Assembly: GCA_963778525.1 (NCBI GenBank)
Contig: CAVZUJ010000001.1
Location: 62,001 to 126,000, forward strand
Direction: 5' to 3'
Source: Schlegelella_A sp963778525
GTDB lineage: Bacteria > Pseudomonadota > Gammaproteobacteria > Burkholderiales > Burkholderiaceae_C
Length of the DNA: 64,000 bases
The position numbers and the translations under genes were made by a program. Positions 36,264 to 43,563 of this stretch are shown piece after piece (position 1 is the stretch's first letter; the number at the start of each line of letters is the position of its first letter). Under the pieces are notes generated by a model. That model was given only the letters and a program-made list of their open reading frames with translations, searched no databases and was not told the DNA's origin.

Positions 36264-37286
36264 TCACTGGATCGAGTAAACGAGGATTTGCGCAGGGGTG
36301 CCTGCACGCGCGGGCGCTGCCACGAAGAGCGTGGACAGACCCGGGACGTACAGGCCGGTACGAGCGCCCGGCGATGTCGGTGTCTTCGCTGCCGACGCGT
36401 AGTGGTCAGGGTCGACCTGGCGGATGGACTCGACCACTCCTTCTCCGCAGACCAGATAGAGCTGGCGTCGTCGAGCGTCGAAGAACATGTCGTCGGCATC
36501 CCGGCACGCTGGCATCCTCGCCACCTCGCTGCCCTTTTCCGTGTCGTAGACGAGCAGCATCGCGGGCTTGCGGGTGGCGACGAAGAGCCGCCCATGCGAC
36601 TCGTCGAGCGCCATGGCGAAGTTCTGCGAAGCCTCCGCAAGCCGCCAGACAGCGCTCACTGCTGCCGTGTCGCGGTCGACAACGGCCACGTATCGCTCGC
36701 TGGGCACGTTGACGAAGATTCGTCGCCCGTTCCTCTCGAGCTCGAAGGCTTCCGGGTGTCCGCCCAAGGCGACGGTCCGGACCACCGCCATCGTGCTCGG
36801 GTCGACGACCGCCAAGGCCTCGCCGTAGCCGACGTACAGGCGCCGCTCCAGCGGGTCGAAGCGAAGGTTGTCGGCGTCATCCAGCGAGGCGGTCGACGTG
36901 ACCGGCTGGCGCCTTCGGTCGGTAAAGGCGTCGACCCGTCCATCCTGGCCGTTGGCGACGAAGAGCCGGGCATCCCTGTGCACGTAAACGACCCCTTGGG
37001 GGCCATGGCTGCCCTCGATGCGGCGCTGCCAGCGCGCGGAGACGACGTCGACGACCTCGACCGCATCGGCCGCGACCGCGGCAACGAAAAGCCTCCCATC
37101 GTCGACATCGAAGGCCATGTGGTCGAGGCGTCCCTGCGTCTTGGGCACCTCGATCCGTTGCACCGGCGTGAGCGACTGGCATTGCGCCGCGGCGGGCATG
37201 AGGGCGGCGGCGACGACCCATAGCAGTGGGCCGACAGCAGCTTTCGAGGCGACGCGAAGGCTGGATAGGCTCGGCAGAAGGATCAT
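36264..37286 (-). CDS. Secreted YncE-like beta-propeller protein
   Basis: A 340-residue exported protein. A signal peptide (MILLPSLSSLRVASK... AAAQCQS) is followed by about seven 40-residue repeats of the YVTN/YncE type, such as GRLDHMAFDVDDGRLFVAA, RRLYVGYGEALAVVDP and GRLFVATRKPAMLLVYDT. Such propellers bind ligands or proteins in the periplasm. ATG 37286 is preferred to the in-frame TTG 37301. Its promoter must lie in the 80-base divergent region shared with chrB. It heads the minus-strand unit with the ATP-grasp and SOD-rhodanese genes. A role in chromate or oxidant sensing is inference. Confidence 0.8.
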   Translation of the reverse strand: MILLPSLSSLRVASKAAVGPLLWVVAAALMPAAAQCQSLTPVQRIEVPKTQGRLDHMAFDVDDGRLFVAAVAADAVEVVDVVSARWQRRIEGSHGPQGVVYVHRDARLFVANGQDGRVDAFTDRRRQPVTSTASLDDADNLRFDPLERRLYVGYGEALAVVDPSTMAVVRTVALGGHPEAFELERNGRRIFVNVPSERYVAVVDRDTAAVSAVWRLAEASQNFAMALDESHGRLFVATRKPAMLLVYDTEKGSEVARMPACRDADDMFFDARRRQLYLVCGEGVVESIRQVDPDHYASAAKTPTSPGARTGLYVPGLSTLFVAAPARAGTPAQILVYSIQ

Positions 37287-37305
37287 GTTCTGTCTCGACA
37301 ATCAG

Positions 37306-37366
37306 GTAGATATCATTACAGCACAGATTGTAGTAGAGTACACGACATTGCAGTAATATCTACTAC
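37306..37366. promoter_or_regulatory. Divergent control region with nested inverted repeats (candidate ChrB operator)
   Basis: Two perfect inverted pairs overlap here: GTAGATAT (37306-37313) with ATATCTAC (37356-37363), and GTAGTAGA (37330-37337) with TCTACTAC (37359-37366). The stretch is far richer in A+T than its surroundings. TTGTAG (37328-37333) and AGTAAT (37352-37357), 18 bases apart, could be the chrB promoter. Transcription would then start almost at the chrB ATG, which has no ribosome site, so chrB may be leaderless. The same dyads could control the divergent unit. Confidence 0.55.
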
Positions 37367-38338
37367 ATGAGTTCACTACCGACCCCTTGGTGGCTGTTGA
37401 TCGTCTCGCTGCCGACGCCCAGCGCCACGGCGCGCATGCGCATCTGGCGCGCCATCAAGGCGCTCGGATGCATGGCGCTGCGCGACGGTGCCTACCTCCT
37501 TCCGCAGGGCGAGGGCCGCGAGCAAGCGCTGGAACAACTGGCGGAGGAATCCATCCGCGAGGGTGGAAGCGCCTGGCTGATGACCGTGCAAGCGCGCAGC
37601 GAGGCCGAGGATCGGGCCTACCGGGAGCTTTTCGACCGCGCCGCCGACTACGGCGAGCTTCGCAAGTCCTGGAAGCAGACCAACCGGACGCTGGCGACAT
37701 TGGCGCCTTCCGAGCTGACGCGCCTGACCCGCAAGCTCCAGCGGGAGTACGACGCCGTGCGGGCGATCGACTTCTTCGCCAACGAGACGACGGCCGAAGC
37801 CGAGGCCGAGTGGCTGGACTTGCGCCAGCGCATCGACGGCCTGTTGTCGCCCGACGAGCCGCACGACGTCCAGCGTCGCATCCCGCGCCTCGAGCCGGAC
37901 AAATACCGTGGTCGCGTGTGGGCCACGCGGCGCAGGCTCTGGGTCGACCGCGTCGCCAGTGCCTGGCTGATCAAGCGGTTCATCGACCCGGACGCACGCT
38001 TCCGTTGGCTGGTCACGCCGGCCGATTGTCCGAAGAAGGCCTTGGGATTCGACTTCGACGGCGCGACGTTCACGCACGTCGGTGACCGGGTGACCTTCGA
38101 GACGCTGATGGCCAGCTTCGGTCTGGAAGGCGACGCGGCACTGCTTCGCCTCGCGGCCATGGTTCACCAACTCGACGTTGGCGGAGAACCCGTTGCCGAA
38201 GCCCTCGGCTTTGAGGCAGTGATGGGAGGAGCAAGGGAACGCCTGCCGGACGACGACGCTTTGCTTGCCGAGATGAGCACGGTGCTCGACTCGCTCTATG
38301 CGCACTTCGGGCGCGCTGCGCCTGGGGCAAAAGGCTAA
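37367..38338 (+). CDS. chrB: Chromate resistance regulator ChrB
   Basis: A 323-residue protein with an N-terminal PaaX-like winged-helix part (LLIVSLPTPSATARMRIWRAIKALG) and a C-terminal ChrB domain (RGRVWATRRRLWVDRVASAWLIKRFIDPDARF, then DFDGATFTHVGDRVTFETL). ChrB proteins regulate chr operons in response to chromate. It lies directly upstream of chrA, 11 bases apart, and begins at the edge of the inverted repeats described above, so self-regulation is likely. The frame is intact. Confidence 0.92.
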   Translation: MSSLPTPWWLLIVSLPTPSATARMRIWRAIKALGCMALRDGAYLLPQGEGREQALEQLAEESIREGGSAWLMTVQARSEAEDRAYRELFDRAADYGELRKSWKQTNRTLATLAPSELTRLTRKLQREYDAVRAIDFFANETTAEAEAEWLDLRQRIDGLLSPDEPHDVQRRIPRLEPDKYRGRVWATRRRLWVDRVASAWLIKRFIDPDARFRWLVTPADCPKKALGFDFDGATFTHVGDRVTFETLMASFGLEGDAALLRLAAMVHQLDVGGEPVAEALGFEAVMGGARERLPDDDALLAEMSTVLDSLYAHFGRAAPGAKG

Positions 38339-38349
38339 AGGAGCAGCCA

Positions 38350-39537
38350 TTGGATGCCACTGCCGTTGCCGACATGCCCGCCCCGGCACGCGCCTCCTAC
38401 TCGTTATGGCAACTGGTCCGCTACATGCTCGGCTTGGGAACCTGGGGCTTCGGCGGCCCGGTGGCCCTGATCGGCTACATGTACCGAGATCTGGTCGAAA
38501 GGCGCCGCTGGATCACGGAGAGCGACTACAAGGAAGGGCTGGCTCTGGCGCAACTGATGCCCGGTCCGCTCGCTGCCCAGCTCTCGATCTATCTCGGCTT
38601 CGTCCATTACCGCGTGCTCGGTGCCACGCTCGTCGGCGTCGCCTTCGTGCTGCCATCGTTCGTCATGGTGGTGGTTCTCGGCGCGCTCTACGTTGCCTAC
38701 GGCGGCATCGGCTGGATGCAGGCCGTCTTCTATGGCGTCGGCGCGGCGGTGATCGGCATCATCGCGTTGAGCGCCTACAAACTCACCACCAGGAACATCG
38801 GCAAGGACAAGTTGCTCTGGGCGATCTTCCTGGTCAGTGCGGCGGTCACGGTCATCACGCAGTCGGAGATCGTCTGGGTCTTTCTCGGTGGCGGCGTGCT
38901 GGTCTGGCTTTGGCGCGCTCCTCCGAAGTCGTTCGGCAACCGCATGAATGGGGTGGGTGCCCCACTATTCGCGACCTTCGCCTTCGGAACGGTCGATTGG
39001 CACAAGCTCGGCCAGATCGGCGCCTACTTCGCCTACGCGGGCAGCTTCGTGTTCGGCAGCGGCCTGGCGATCGTCCCGTTTCTCTACGGCGGCGTCGTCA
39101 AGGAATACGCCTGGCTGACTGATCGCCAGTTCGTCGACGCGGTCGCGGTGGCCATGATCACGCCGGGGCCGGTGGTCATCACGACCGGTTTCATCGGTTT
39201 TCTGGTAGCGGGCTTCTGGGGTGCTGTCGTTGCCGCGCTCGGCACCTTCGTGCCGTGCTACCTGTTCACGATCCTGCCTGCGCCGTACTTCAAGAAGTAC
39301 GGCAAGCGGCCGGCGATCGTCGCCTTCGTTGACGGCGTGACGGCCGCCGCAATCGGCGCCATCGCCGGCGCGGTCGTCGTCATCGGCCAGCGTTCGATCA
39401 CCGATTGGGTGACTGCCGGCCTGGCGCTCCTCACCGTCGCGATTCTCTGGCGCTTCAAGAAACTACCCGAGCCCGCGATCGTCGTCGCGGCAGCGCTGAT
39501 CGGTCTCGTCGTCCATCCATTGATGACGCATGCGTAA
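38350..39537 (+). CDS. chrA: Chromate efflux transporter ChrA
   Basis: A 395-residue inner-membrane protein of the long CHR family with two homologous halves. The first contains GTWGFGGPVALIGYMYRDLV and LAQLMPGPLAAQLSIYLGFV; the second GQIGAYFAYAGSFVFGSGLAIVPF and AVAMITPGPVVITTGFIGF. The PGP motifs are those needed for chromate export in the family. TTG 38350 is selected because GGAG (38340-38343) is six bases upstream; an in-frame ATG 38374 is the alternative. It is followed after 20 bases by the SOD-rhodanese gene. Confidence 0.94.
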   Translation: MDATAVADMPAPARASYSLWQLVRYMLGLGTWGFGGPVALIGYMYRDLVERRRWITESDYKEGLALAQLMPGPLAAQLSIYLGFVHYRVLGATLVGVAFVLPSFVMVVVLGALYVAYGGIGWMQAVFYGVGAAVIGIIALSAYKLTTRNIGKDKLLWAIFLVSAAVTVITQSEIVWVFLGGGVLVWLWRAPPKSFGNRMNGVGAPLFATFAFGTVDWHKLGQIGAYFAYAGSFVFGSGLAIVPFLYGGVVKEYAWLTDRQFVDAVAVAMITPGPVVITTGFIGFLVAGFWGAVVAALGTFVPCYLFTILPAPYFKKYGKRPAIVAFVDGVTAAAIGAIAGAVVVIGQRSITDWVTAGLALLTVAILWRFKKLPEPAIVVAAALIGLVVHPLMTHA

Positions 39538-39557
39538 CCCACCTCAAAGGAATTTCG

Positions 39558-40499
39558 ATGGACCTCAGCCCTCGCCCGCTTCCCTTCGACCCCACCAAGC
39601 TCTCGGGTCTGTCCGAACGACTGATCACGAGCCACCACAGGAACAACTACGGCACGGCCGTCAAGCGGCTCAATACGATTCGCCAGCAGCTCGGCGCGCT
39701 TGATTGGCCGGCCGCACCGTGGTTCTCGATCAACGGCCTGAAGCGCGAGGAGCTCATCGCCGCGAATTCGATGACATTGCACGAGCTGTATTTCGGATCG
39801 CTCGGCGGCGACGGTCAGACCATGGTGCCGGCGATGAAGCTCGCGCTCGAAGCCAATTTCGGCTCCCTCGAGCGCTGGCGCTCGGAGTTCGTGGCGATGG
39901 GCAAGGCAATGGGCGGCGGCACCGGCTGGGTCATGCTGACGTTCGTCCCCCGGGACGGGACGCTGGTGAACCACTGGGCGGCCGATCACACCAATGCGCT
40001 GGCAGGCGCCATCCCGATCCTGGCCCTCGACATGTACGAGCACTCGTACCACATCGACTTCGGGGCAGCGGTGACCGACTATGTCGATGCGTTCATGAAC
40101 AACATCGATTGGGCGCCGGTCTACGAGCGCTATCAGTTGGCTGTCCAAGGCGCCAGCGAGCCGTTCGGCGCGGAACGGGATCAGCTGGCCGGAGCCTTGG
40201 TGTTCGACGTCCGGCGTGCCGGCATGTTCGAGCAGGCGGAAAGCGTGATTCCCGGGGCCAGCTGGCGGGATCCTGCAGGAGTTGCCCAGTGGGCGCGCGA
40301 CTTGCCGGCTGGCCGAGAGGTCGTGGTCTATTGCGTGTACGGTCATGAGGTCGGACGGTCAACTGCTCTTCGCCTGCGTTCGCAGGGGGTGTCGGCGCGC
40401 TATCTCAAGGGCGGGATCGATGGGTGGCAGAGCGCGAAGCTGCCGCTCCAGACCAAGAGCGACGCGCTCGACGCCGCAACGCCCGGATCACCCGCATGA
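39558..40499 (+). CDS. Superoxide dismutase-rhodanese fusion protein, copy 1 (ChrC-ChrE-like)
   Basis: Intact 313-residue fusion. SOD domain (about 15-195): ITSHHRNNYGTAVKRLN, LHELYFGSLGGDG, GTGWVMLTFVPRD and LALDMYEHSYHIDFG carry the metal-ligand His, His, Asp and His. Rhodanese domain (about 205-300): GALVFDVRR, GASWRDP, and the loop VVVYCVYGHEVGRS with Cys259. In other chromate operons ChrC is an SOD and ChrE a rhodanese-like protein; here both are one chain. ATG 39558 has AAAGGA upstream. Third gene after chrB and chrA. Likely clears superoxide and handles thiol or sulfur damage from Cr(VI) reduction. Confidence 0.9.
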   Translation: MDLSPRPLPFDPTKLSGLSERLITSHHRNNYGTAVKRLNTIRQQLGALDWPAAPWFSINGLKREELIAANSMTLHELYFGSLGGDGQTMVPAMKLALEANFGSLERWRSEFVAMGKAMGGGTGWVMLTFVPRDGTLVNHWAADHTNALAGAIPILALDMYEHSYHIDFGAAVTDYVDAFMNNIDWAPVYERYQLAVQGASEPFGAERDQLAGALVFDVRRAGMFEQAESVIPGASWRDPAGVAQWARDLPAGREVVVYCVYGHEVGRSTALRLRSQGVSARYLKGGIDGWQSAKLPLQTKSDALDAATPGSPA

Positions 40500-40526
40500 A
40501 CCAGCGCTGCCCTCAAGGAGGCGTTG

Positions 40527-40760
40527 ATGAAGATCACTCTCTGCGCATTTCTCGCGCTTTGCTTGGGGCATGCCATGGCCACGACGTTTGACGCCGACAC
40601 CATCGGGCACGCGCCCAGCGGTTGGACTTCGCTCGACGGCAAGCGCTACATCGACTTCGACGACAGCCACATCAGTGGTCCGGGCGCCGTCGGCGTATGG
40701 ACCAAGGCAGACAGCGTTACTGCGTTCAACGATTTCAACTTCGGGATCACGCGCCCTTGA
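40527..40760 (+). CDS. Short secreted protein, apparent internal-deletion remnant of a DUF1080-like jelly-roll protein
   Basis: The 77-residue product has a signal peptide (MKITLCAFLALCLGHAMA), then TFDADTIGHAPSGW, the usual start of a concanavalin-like/DUF1080 secreted protein. This is joined directly to LDGKRYIDFDDSHISGPG and AVGVWTKADSVTAFNDFNFG, the usual end of the same family. The central hundred or more residues are missing but the frame is kept. ATG 40527 has a strong AAGGAGG. It follows the SOD-rhodanese gene by 27 bases, so it would be expressed with chrBA. It may be non-functional. Confidence 0.6.
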   Translation: MKITLCAFLALCLGHAMATTFDADTIGHAPSGWTSLDGKRYIDFDDSHISGPGAVGVWTKADSVTAFNDFNFGITRP

Positions 40761-40939
40761 ATGGCAGGAGCGCTCTACCCGCCCGAAGACGCCGTCGAAG
40801 CCGGCGCACGGGACCTCTCCGGCGAAACGTCTGAGCGCCGCCTGCCTCTCATCTCCCCTGGCAAGGCGCCCGCTTCAGACTCACCGCCCATGGCGCTGAC
40901 GAACTGGCCGGCGAAGGTTCGCCGGCGACGCCTGAGCCG

Positions 40940-41572
40940 TCACTGCGCCGCGGTGACCTGGCCGCGGATTTCGCCGCCCGGAAAGGCCGCCGAATGCAGG
41001 TTCACGTACCAGAGACCGCTGCGCAGCCCGGCGATCTGCGCTGCCGTGAGCTTCTGGCTGCCGGCGATCGGGCTGCCAAGGCTGCCCGCAAACGGCACGA
41101 TGACGCCGGCGTTCGCGCCGGCGGCGGCGGGCCCGTGGAAATGGGCGTTGGTGACCGGCCCGCTCATCCCCGAGTAGGTGATGACCCAGCTCAGGACGTC
41201 GCCGTCGAGCTTGATCGCCGCGACGCCGCTGCCGGTGCTGCTGTTCGGCGGCACTTCCTTGGCGCCGCCGAGCGTCGCCGACATCAGGCCGCCGATGATC
41301 ATGCCCTGCGCCTGCGCTGCTTGGGCCCCTTGCGCGGCCTGCTGCGCCGCTGGCGGCAGCTGCGGTGCGCCCGGCGTGGCCGGCATGGCCGGCGCGTTGG
41401 GCGCCGTCGCGGCAGGCATCTGCATCCCGGGCATGGCGGGCGCATTCGGCGCCGCGGGCGTGCTGGCGGAAGGCATGCCAGGCATCGAGGGCATGCTCAC
41501 GTTGCTACAGGCGGCGAGGGCGAACGCTGCGGCGACGAGGGCGGCGGCTGGGGCAAGTCGGCGAGCGTGCAT
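40940..41572 (-). CDS. CHRD-domain lipoprotein
   Basis: A 210-residue exported lipoprotein: signal peptide with lipobox LAAC (AFALAACSNV, Cys22 region), then a low-complexity stretch rich in Pro, Met and Ala with repeats of PSMPGMPS and NAPAMP (about 25-85), then a CHRD domain (about 95-210; YSGMSGPVTNAHFHGPA, LYVNLHS-like LWYVNLHSAAFPGGEIRGQV). CHRD is found in chordin and in bacterial surface proteins. ATG 41570-41572 is preceded by GGAGAT. The Met/Pro-rich linker with the conserved His could bind metal, but that is conjecture. Confidence 0.8.
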   Translation of the reverse strand: MHARRLAPAAALVAAAFALAACSNVSMPSMPGMPSASTPAAPNAPAMPGMQMPAATAPNAPAMPATPGAPQLPPAAQQAAQGAQAAQAQGMIIGGLMSATLGGAKEVPPNSSTGSGVAAIKLDGDVLSWVITYSGMSGPVTNAHFHGPAAAGANAGVIVPFAGSLGSPIAGSQKLTAAQIAGLRSGLWYVNLHSAAFPGGEIRGQVTAAQ

Positions 41573-41807
41573 CGCGATCTCCAGGGAGAGGTGGGGCCTT
41601 CGGCGAGGTGGCAAGTCAGGCGGACGCGATGATAGGCGCTGCCGGACCGGCCGCAGGACCCTGGGAGGCATGGCCACTTACCGGAGCCATACCGATGGCC
41701 GCAAGGCACCCATCCGTCGCAGGTCCGGCATGGGGGACGCGGCGGTGGACTTTCGCGACGAGGATCTACCGTGGGCGGCGACCTTGACGAAGGCGACCGA
41801 CGACGAG

Positions 41808-41986
41808 GGCTACGGTCATCCGTGGTGAAGCCGCTCGGGCGTGTGGCGGCGAACGCTCGATCGGGTCGGCGTGCTGGGTCGAGGCGGCCAGTCGATCCGC
41901 ATCGTGCCGGCGCTCGATCTCGTCGTCGACATGGTGCCAGACCCAGCGAGACCTCGCTGGACGATCGCAAAGGCGATTTACCTATG
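41808..41986 (+). pseudogene. Possible C-terminal remnant of a beta-lactamase-family serine hydrolase
   Basis: A DEGYGHPW piece (ending at TGA near 41828) is followed in another frame by VLGRGGQSIRIVPALDLVV near 41868-41927. The latter resembles the GGQ-x-I-x-VVPELDLVVV block near the C-terminus of beta-lactamase-type serine hydrolases. No upstream catalytic motif is found before the divergent CHRD gene, so at most a decayed tail is present. The match is short and the call weak. Confidence 0.35.
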
Positions 41987-42008
41987 AAAAAAGCCCCTTG
42001 CGGGGCTT
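41985..42008 (-). terminator. Intrinsic terminator for tRNA-Ser
   Basis: AAGCCCC (41991-41997) and GGGGCTT (42002-42008) form a perfect 7-base stem with a 4-base loop; on the minus strand it runs into a T-tract (41985-41992 region). It lies 17 bases beyond the tRNA 3' end. Confidence 0.85.
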
Positions 42009-42024
42009 GGTTCAGAGGCTTGCT

Positions 42025-42117
42025 TGGCGGAGCCGGAGGGATTCGAACCCTCGATGCAGGTTTTGCCCACATACTCCCTTAGCAGGGGAGCACCTTCGGC
42101 CACTCGGTCACAGCTCC
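42025..42117 (-). tRNA. tRNA-Ser(GCU)
   Basis: A 93-base class II tRNA with encoded CCA. The acceptor arms GGAGCTG and CGGCTCC pair (one G-T pair), with discriminator G. The anticodon loop is CTGCTAA within a CTCCC/GGGAG stem, giving anticodon GCU. A long variable arm and the T-arm GGTTCGAATCC are present. It follows lysC in the same orientation. Its 3' end faces the accessory region at 32-42 kb, and tRNA 3' ends are common island insertion points. Confidence 0.96.
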
Positions 42118-42163
42118 GTTGCTGCCGGATTCTAGCGGCTCGCCTCCATCGCAGAGCACGCGC

Positions 42164-43447
42164 TCAGCCTGCCTGCCCCGTCTCGGGCTCGCGCTCCAGA
42201 CCGAAGGCCTTGTGCAACGCCCGCACGGCGAGCTCCATGTACTTCTCGTCGATGACGACGCTGGTCTTGATCTCGCTCGTCGTGATCATCTGGATGTTGA
42301 TGCCCTCTTCGCTCAGCGTGCTGAACATCCGGCTGGCCACGCCCACGTGCGAGCGCATGCCGATGCCGATGATGGAGACCTTGCAGATCCGGTCGTCGCC
42401 GACGAGGCCGGCAGCGCCGGTCTTGGGGATGACGGCCGACTTCATCAGGTCCATCGTGCGCGCGTAGTCGTTGCGGTGCACGGTGAACGAGAAGTCGGTG
42501 CGGCCGTCGTGCGAGACGTTCTGGATGATGACGTCGACGTCGATGTTCGCCTCGGCCACCGGGCCCAGGATCAGGTGCGCGATGCCCGGCTTGTCGTTGA
42601 CGCCGATGAGGCTGATCTTGGCCTCGTCGCGACTGAAGGCGATGCCCGATACGACGGCCTGTTCCATTTTTTCGTCTTCCTCGAAAGTGATGAGCGTGCC
42701 CGAGCGCGCTTCCTCGTCGATTGCAATGTCCCACGGCGTGAAGCTCGAGAGCACCCGCAGCGGCACACGGTACTTGCCGGCGAACTCCACCGAGCGGATC
42801 TGCAGCACCTTCGAGCCCAGGCTCGCCATCTCGAGCATCTCCTCGAAGCTGATGCTGGTCAGGCGCCGGGCGTCGGCCACGATGCGCGGATCGGTGGTGT
42901 AGACACCGTCGACATCGGTATAGATCAGGCACTCGTCGGCCTTCAGCGCCGCCGCCACCGCGACGGCCGAGGTGTCGGAACCGCCACGCCCGAGGGTGGT
43001 GATGTGTCCTTCCGGATCGACCCCCTGGAAGCCGGCAATGACCACGACCTTGCCTTGCCCGAGATCGCCGCGGATGCGCTGGTCGTCGATGCTGACGATG
43101 CGGGCCTTGGTGTAGGCCACGTCGGTCGCGATCGGCACCTGCCAGCCGGCGTAGCTCACGGCGGGAACGCCCTCGGCATGAAGCGCGATCGAAAGGAGGC
43201 CGACCGAGACCTGCTCGCCGGTCGAGGCGATCATGTCGAGCTCGCGCAGCATCTCGGGCGAGCTGCGCTCGGGCGAAAGCTGCTTGGCCAGGGCAAGCAG
43301 GCGATTGGTCTCGCCGCTCATCGCCGACGGCACGACCACCATCTGGTGGCCGGCCCGCACCCACTTGGCGACGCGGCGGGCGACGCTCTGGATCCGCTCC
43401 GGCGAACCCATGGAGGTGCCGCCGTACTTGTGAACGATCAATGCCAT
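42164..43447 (-). CDS. lysC: Aspartate kinase
   Basis: Phosphorylates aspartate, the first step to lysine, threonine, methionine and diaminopimelate. The 427-residue protein has the kinase domain (1-250; VHKYGGTSMG, GFQGVDPEGHITTLGRGGSDTSAVA, CLIYTDVDGVYTTDPR) and two C-terminal ACT domains (about 265-335 and 345-410) for feedback control by amino acids. ATG 43445-43447 gives the family N-terminus MALIVHKYGG. The frame is intact. No riboswitch-like structure is evident upstream. Part of the conserved run tilS-lysC-tRNA-Ser. Confidence 0.96.
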   Translation of the reverse strand: MALIVHKYGGTSMGSPERIQSVARRVAKWVRAGHQMVVVPSAMSGETNRLLALAKQLSPERSSPEMLRELDMIASTGEQVSVGLLSIALHAEGVPAVSYAGWQVPIATDVAYTKARIVSIDDQRIRGDLGQGKVVVIAGFQGVDPEGHITTLGRGGSDTSAVAVAAALKADECLIYTDVDGVYTTDPRIVADARRLTSISFEEMLEMASLGSKVLQIRSVEFAGKYRVPLRVLSSFTPWDIAIDEEARSGTLITFEEDEKMEQAVVSGIAFSRDEAKISLIGVNDKPGIAHLILGPVAEANIDVDVIIQNVSHDGRTDFSFTVHRNDYARTMDLMKSAVIPKTGAAGLVGDDRICKVSIIGIGMRSHVGVASRMFSTLSEEGINIQMITTSEIKTSVVIDEKYMELAVRALHKAFGLEREPETGQAG

Positions 43448-43563
43448 GGAAGGTCGCGTCGCGATCGGCACTCACTCGGTGAGGCGACGACGCTCTGATA
43501 AGTCGATGGGTGAGCCCACGATTCTATCGGCCCGGTCGAGGCCGGCGCCCACGCCGAGACGCG

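Noticed and set aside
41178..41828. A 216-codon plus-strand frame opposite the CHRD lipoprotein
   Set aside because: It mirrors the Pro/Ala repeat on the other strand; the minus strand has a lipobox, a ribosome site and a domain match.
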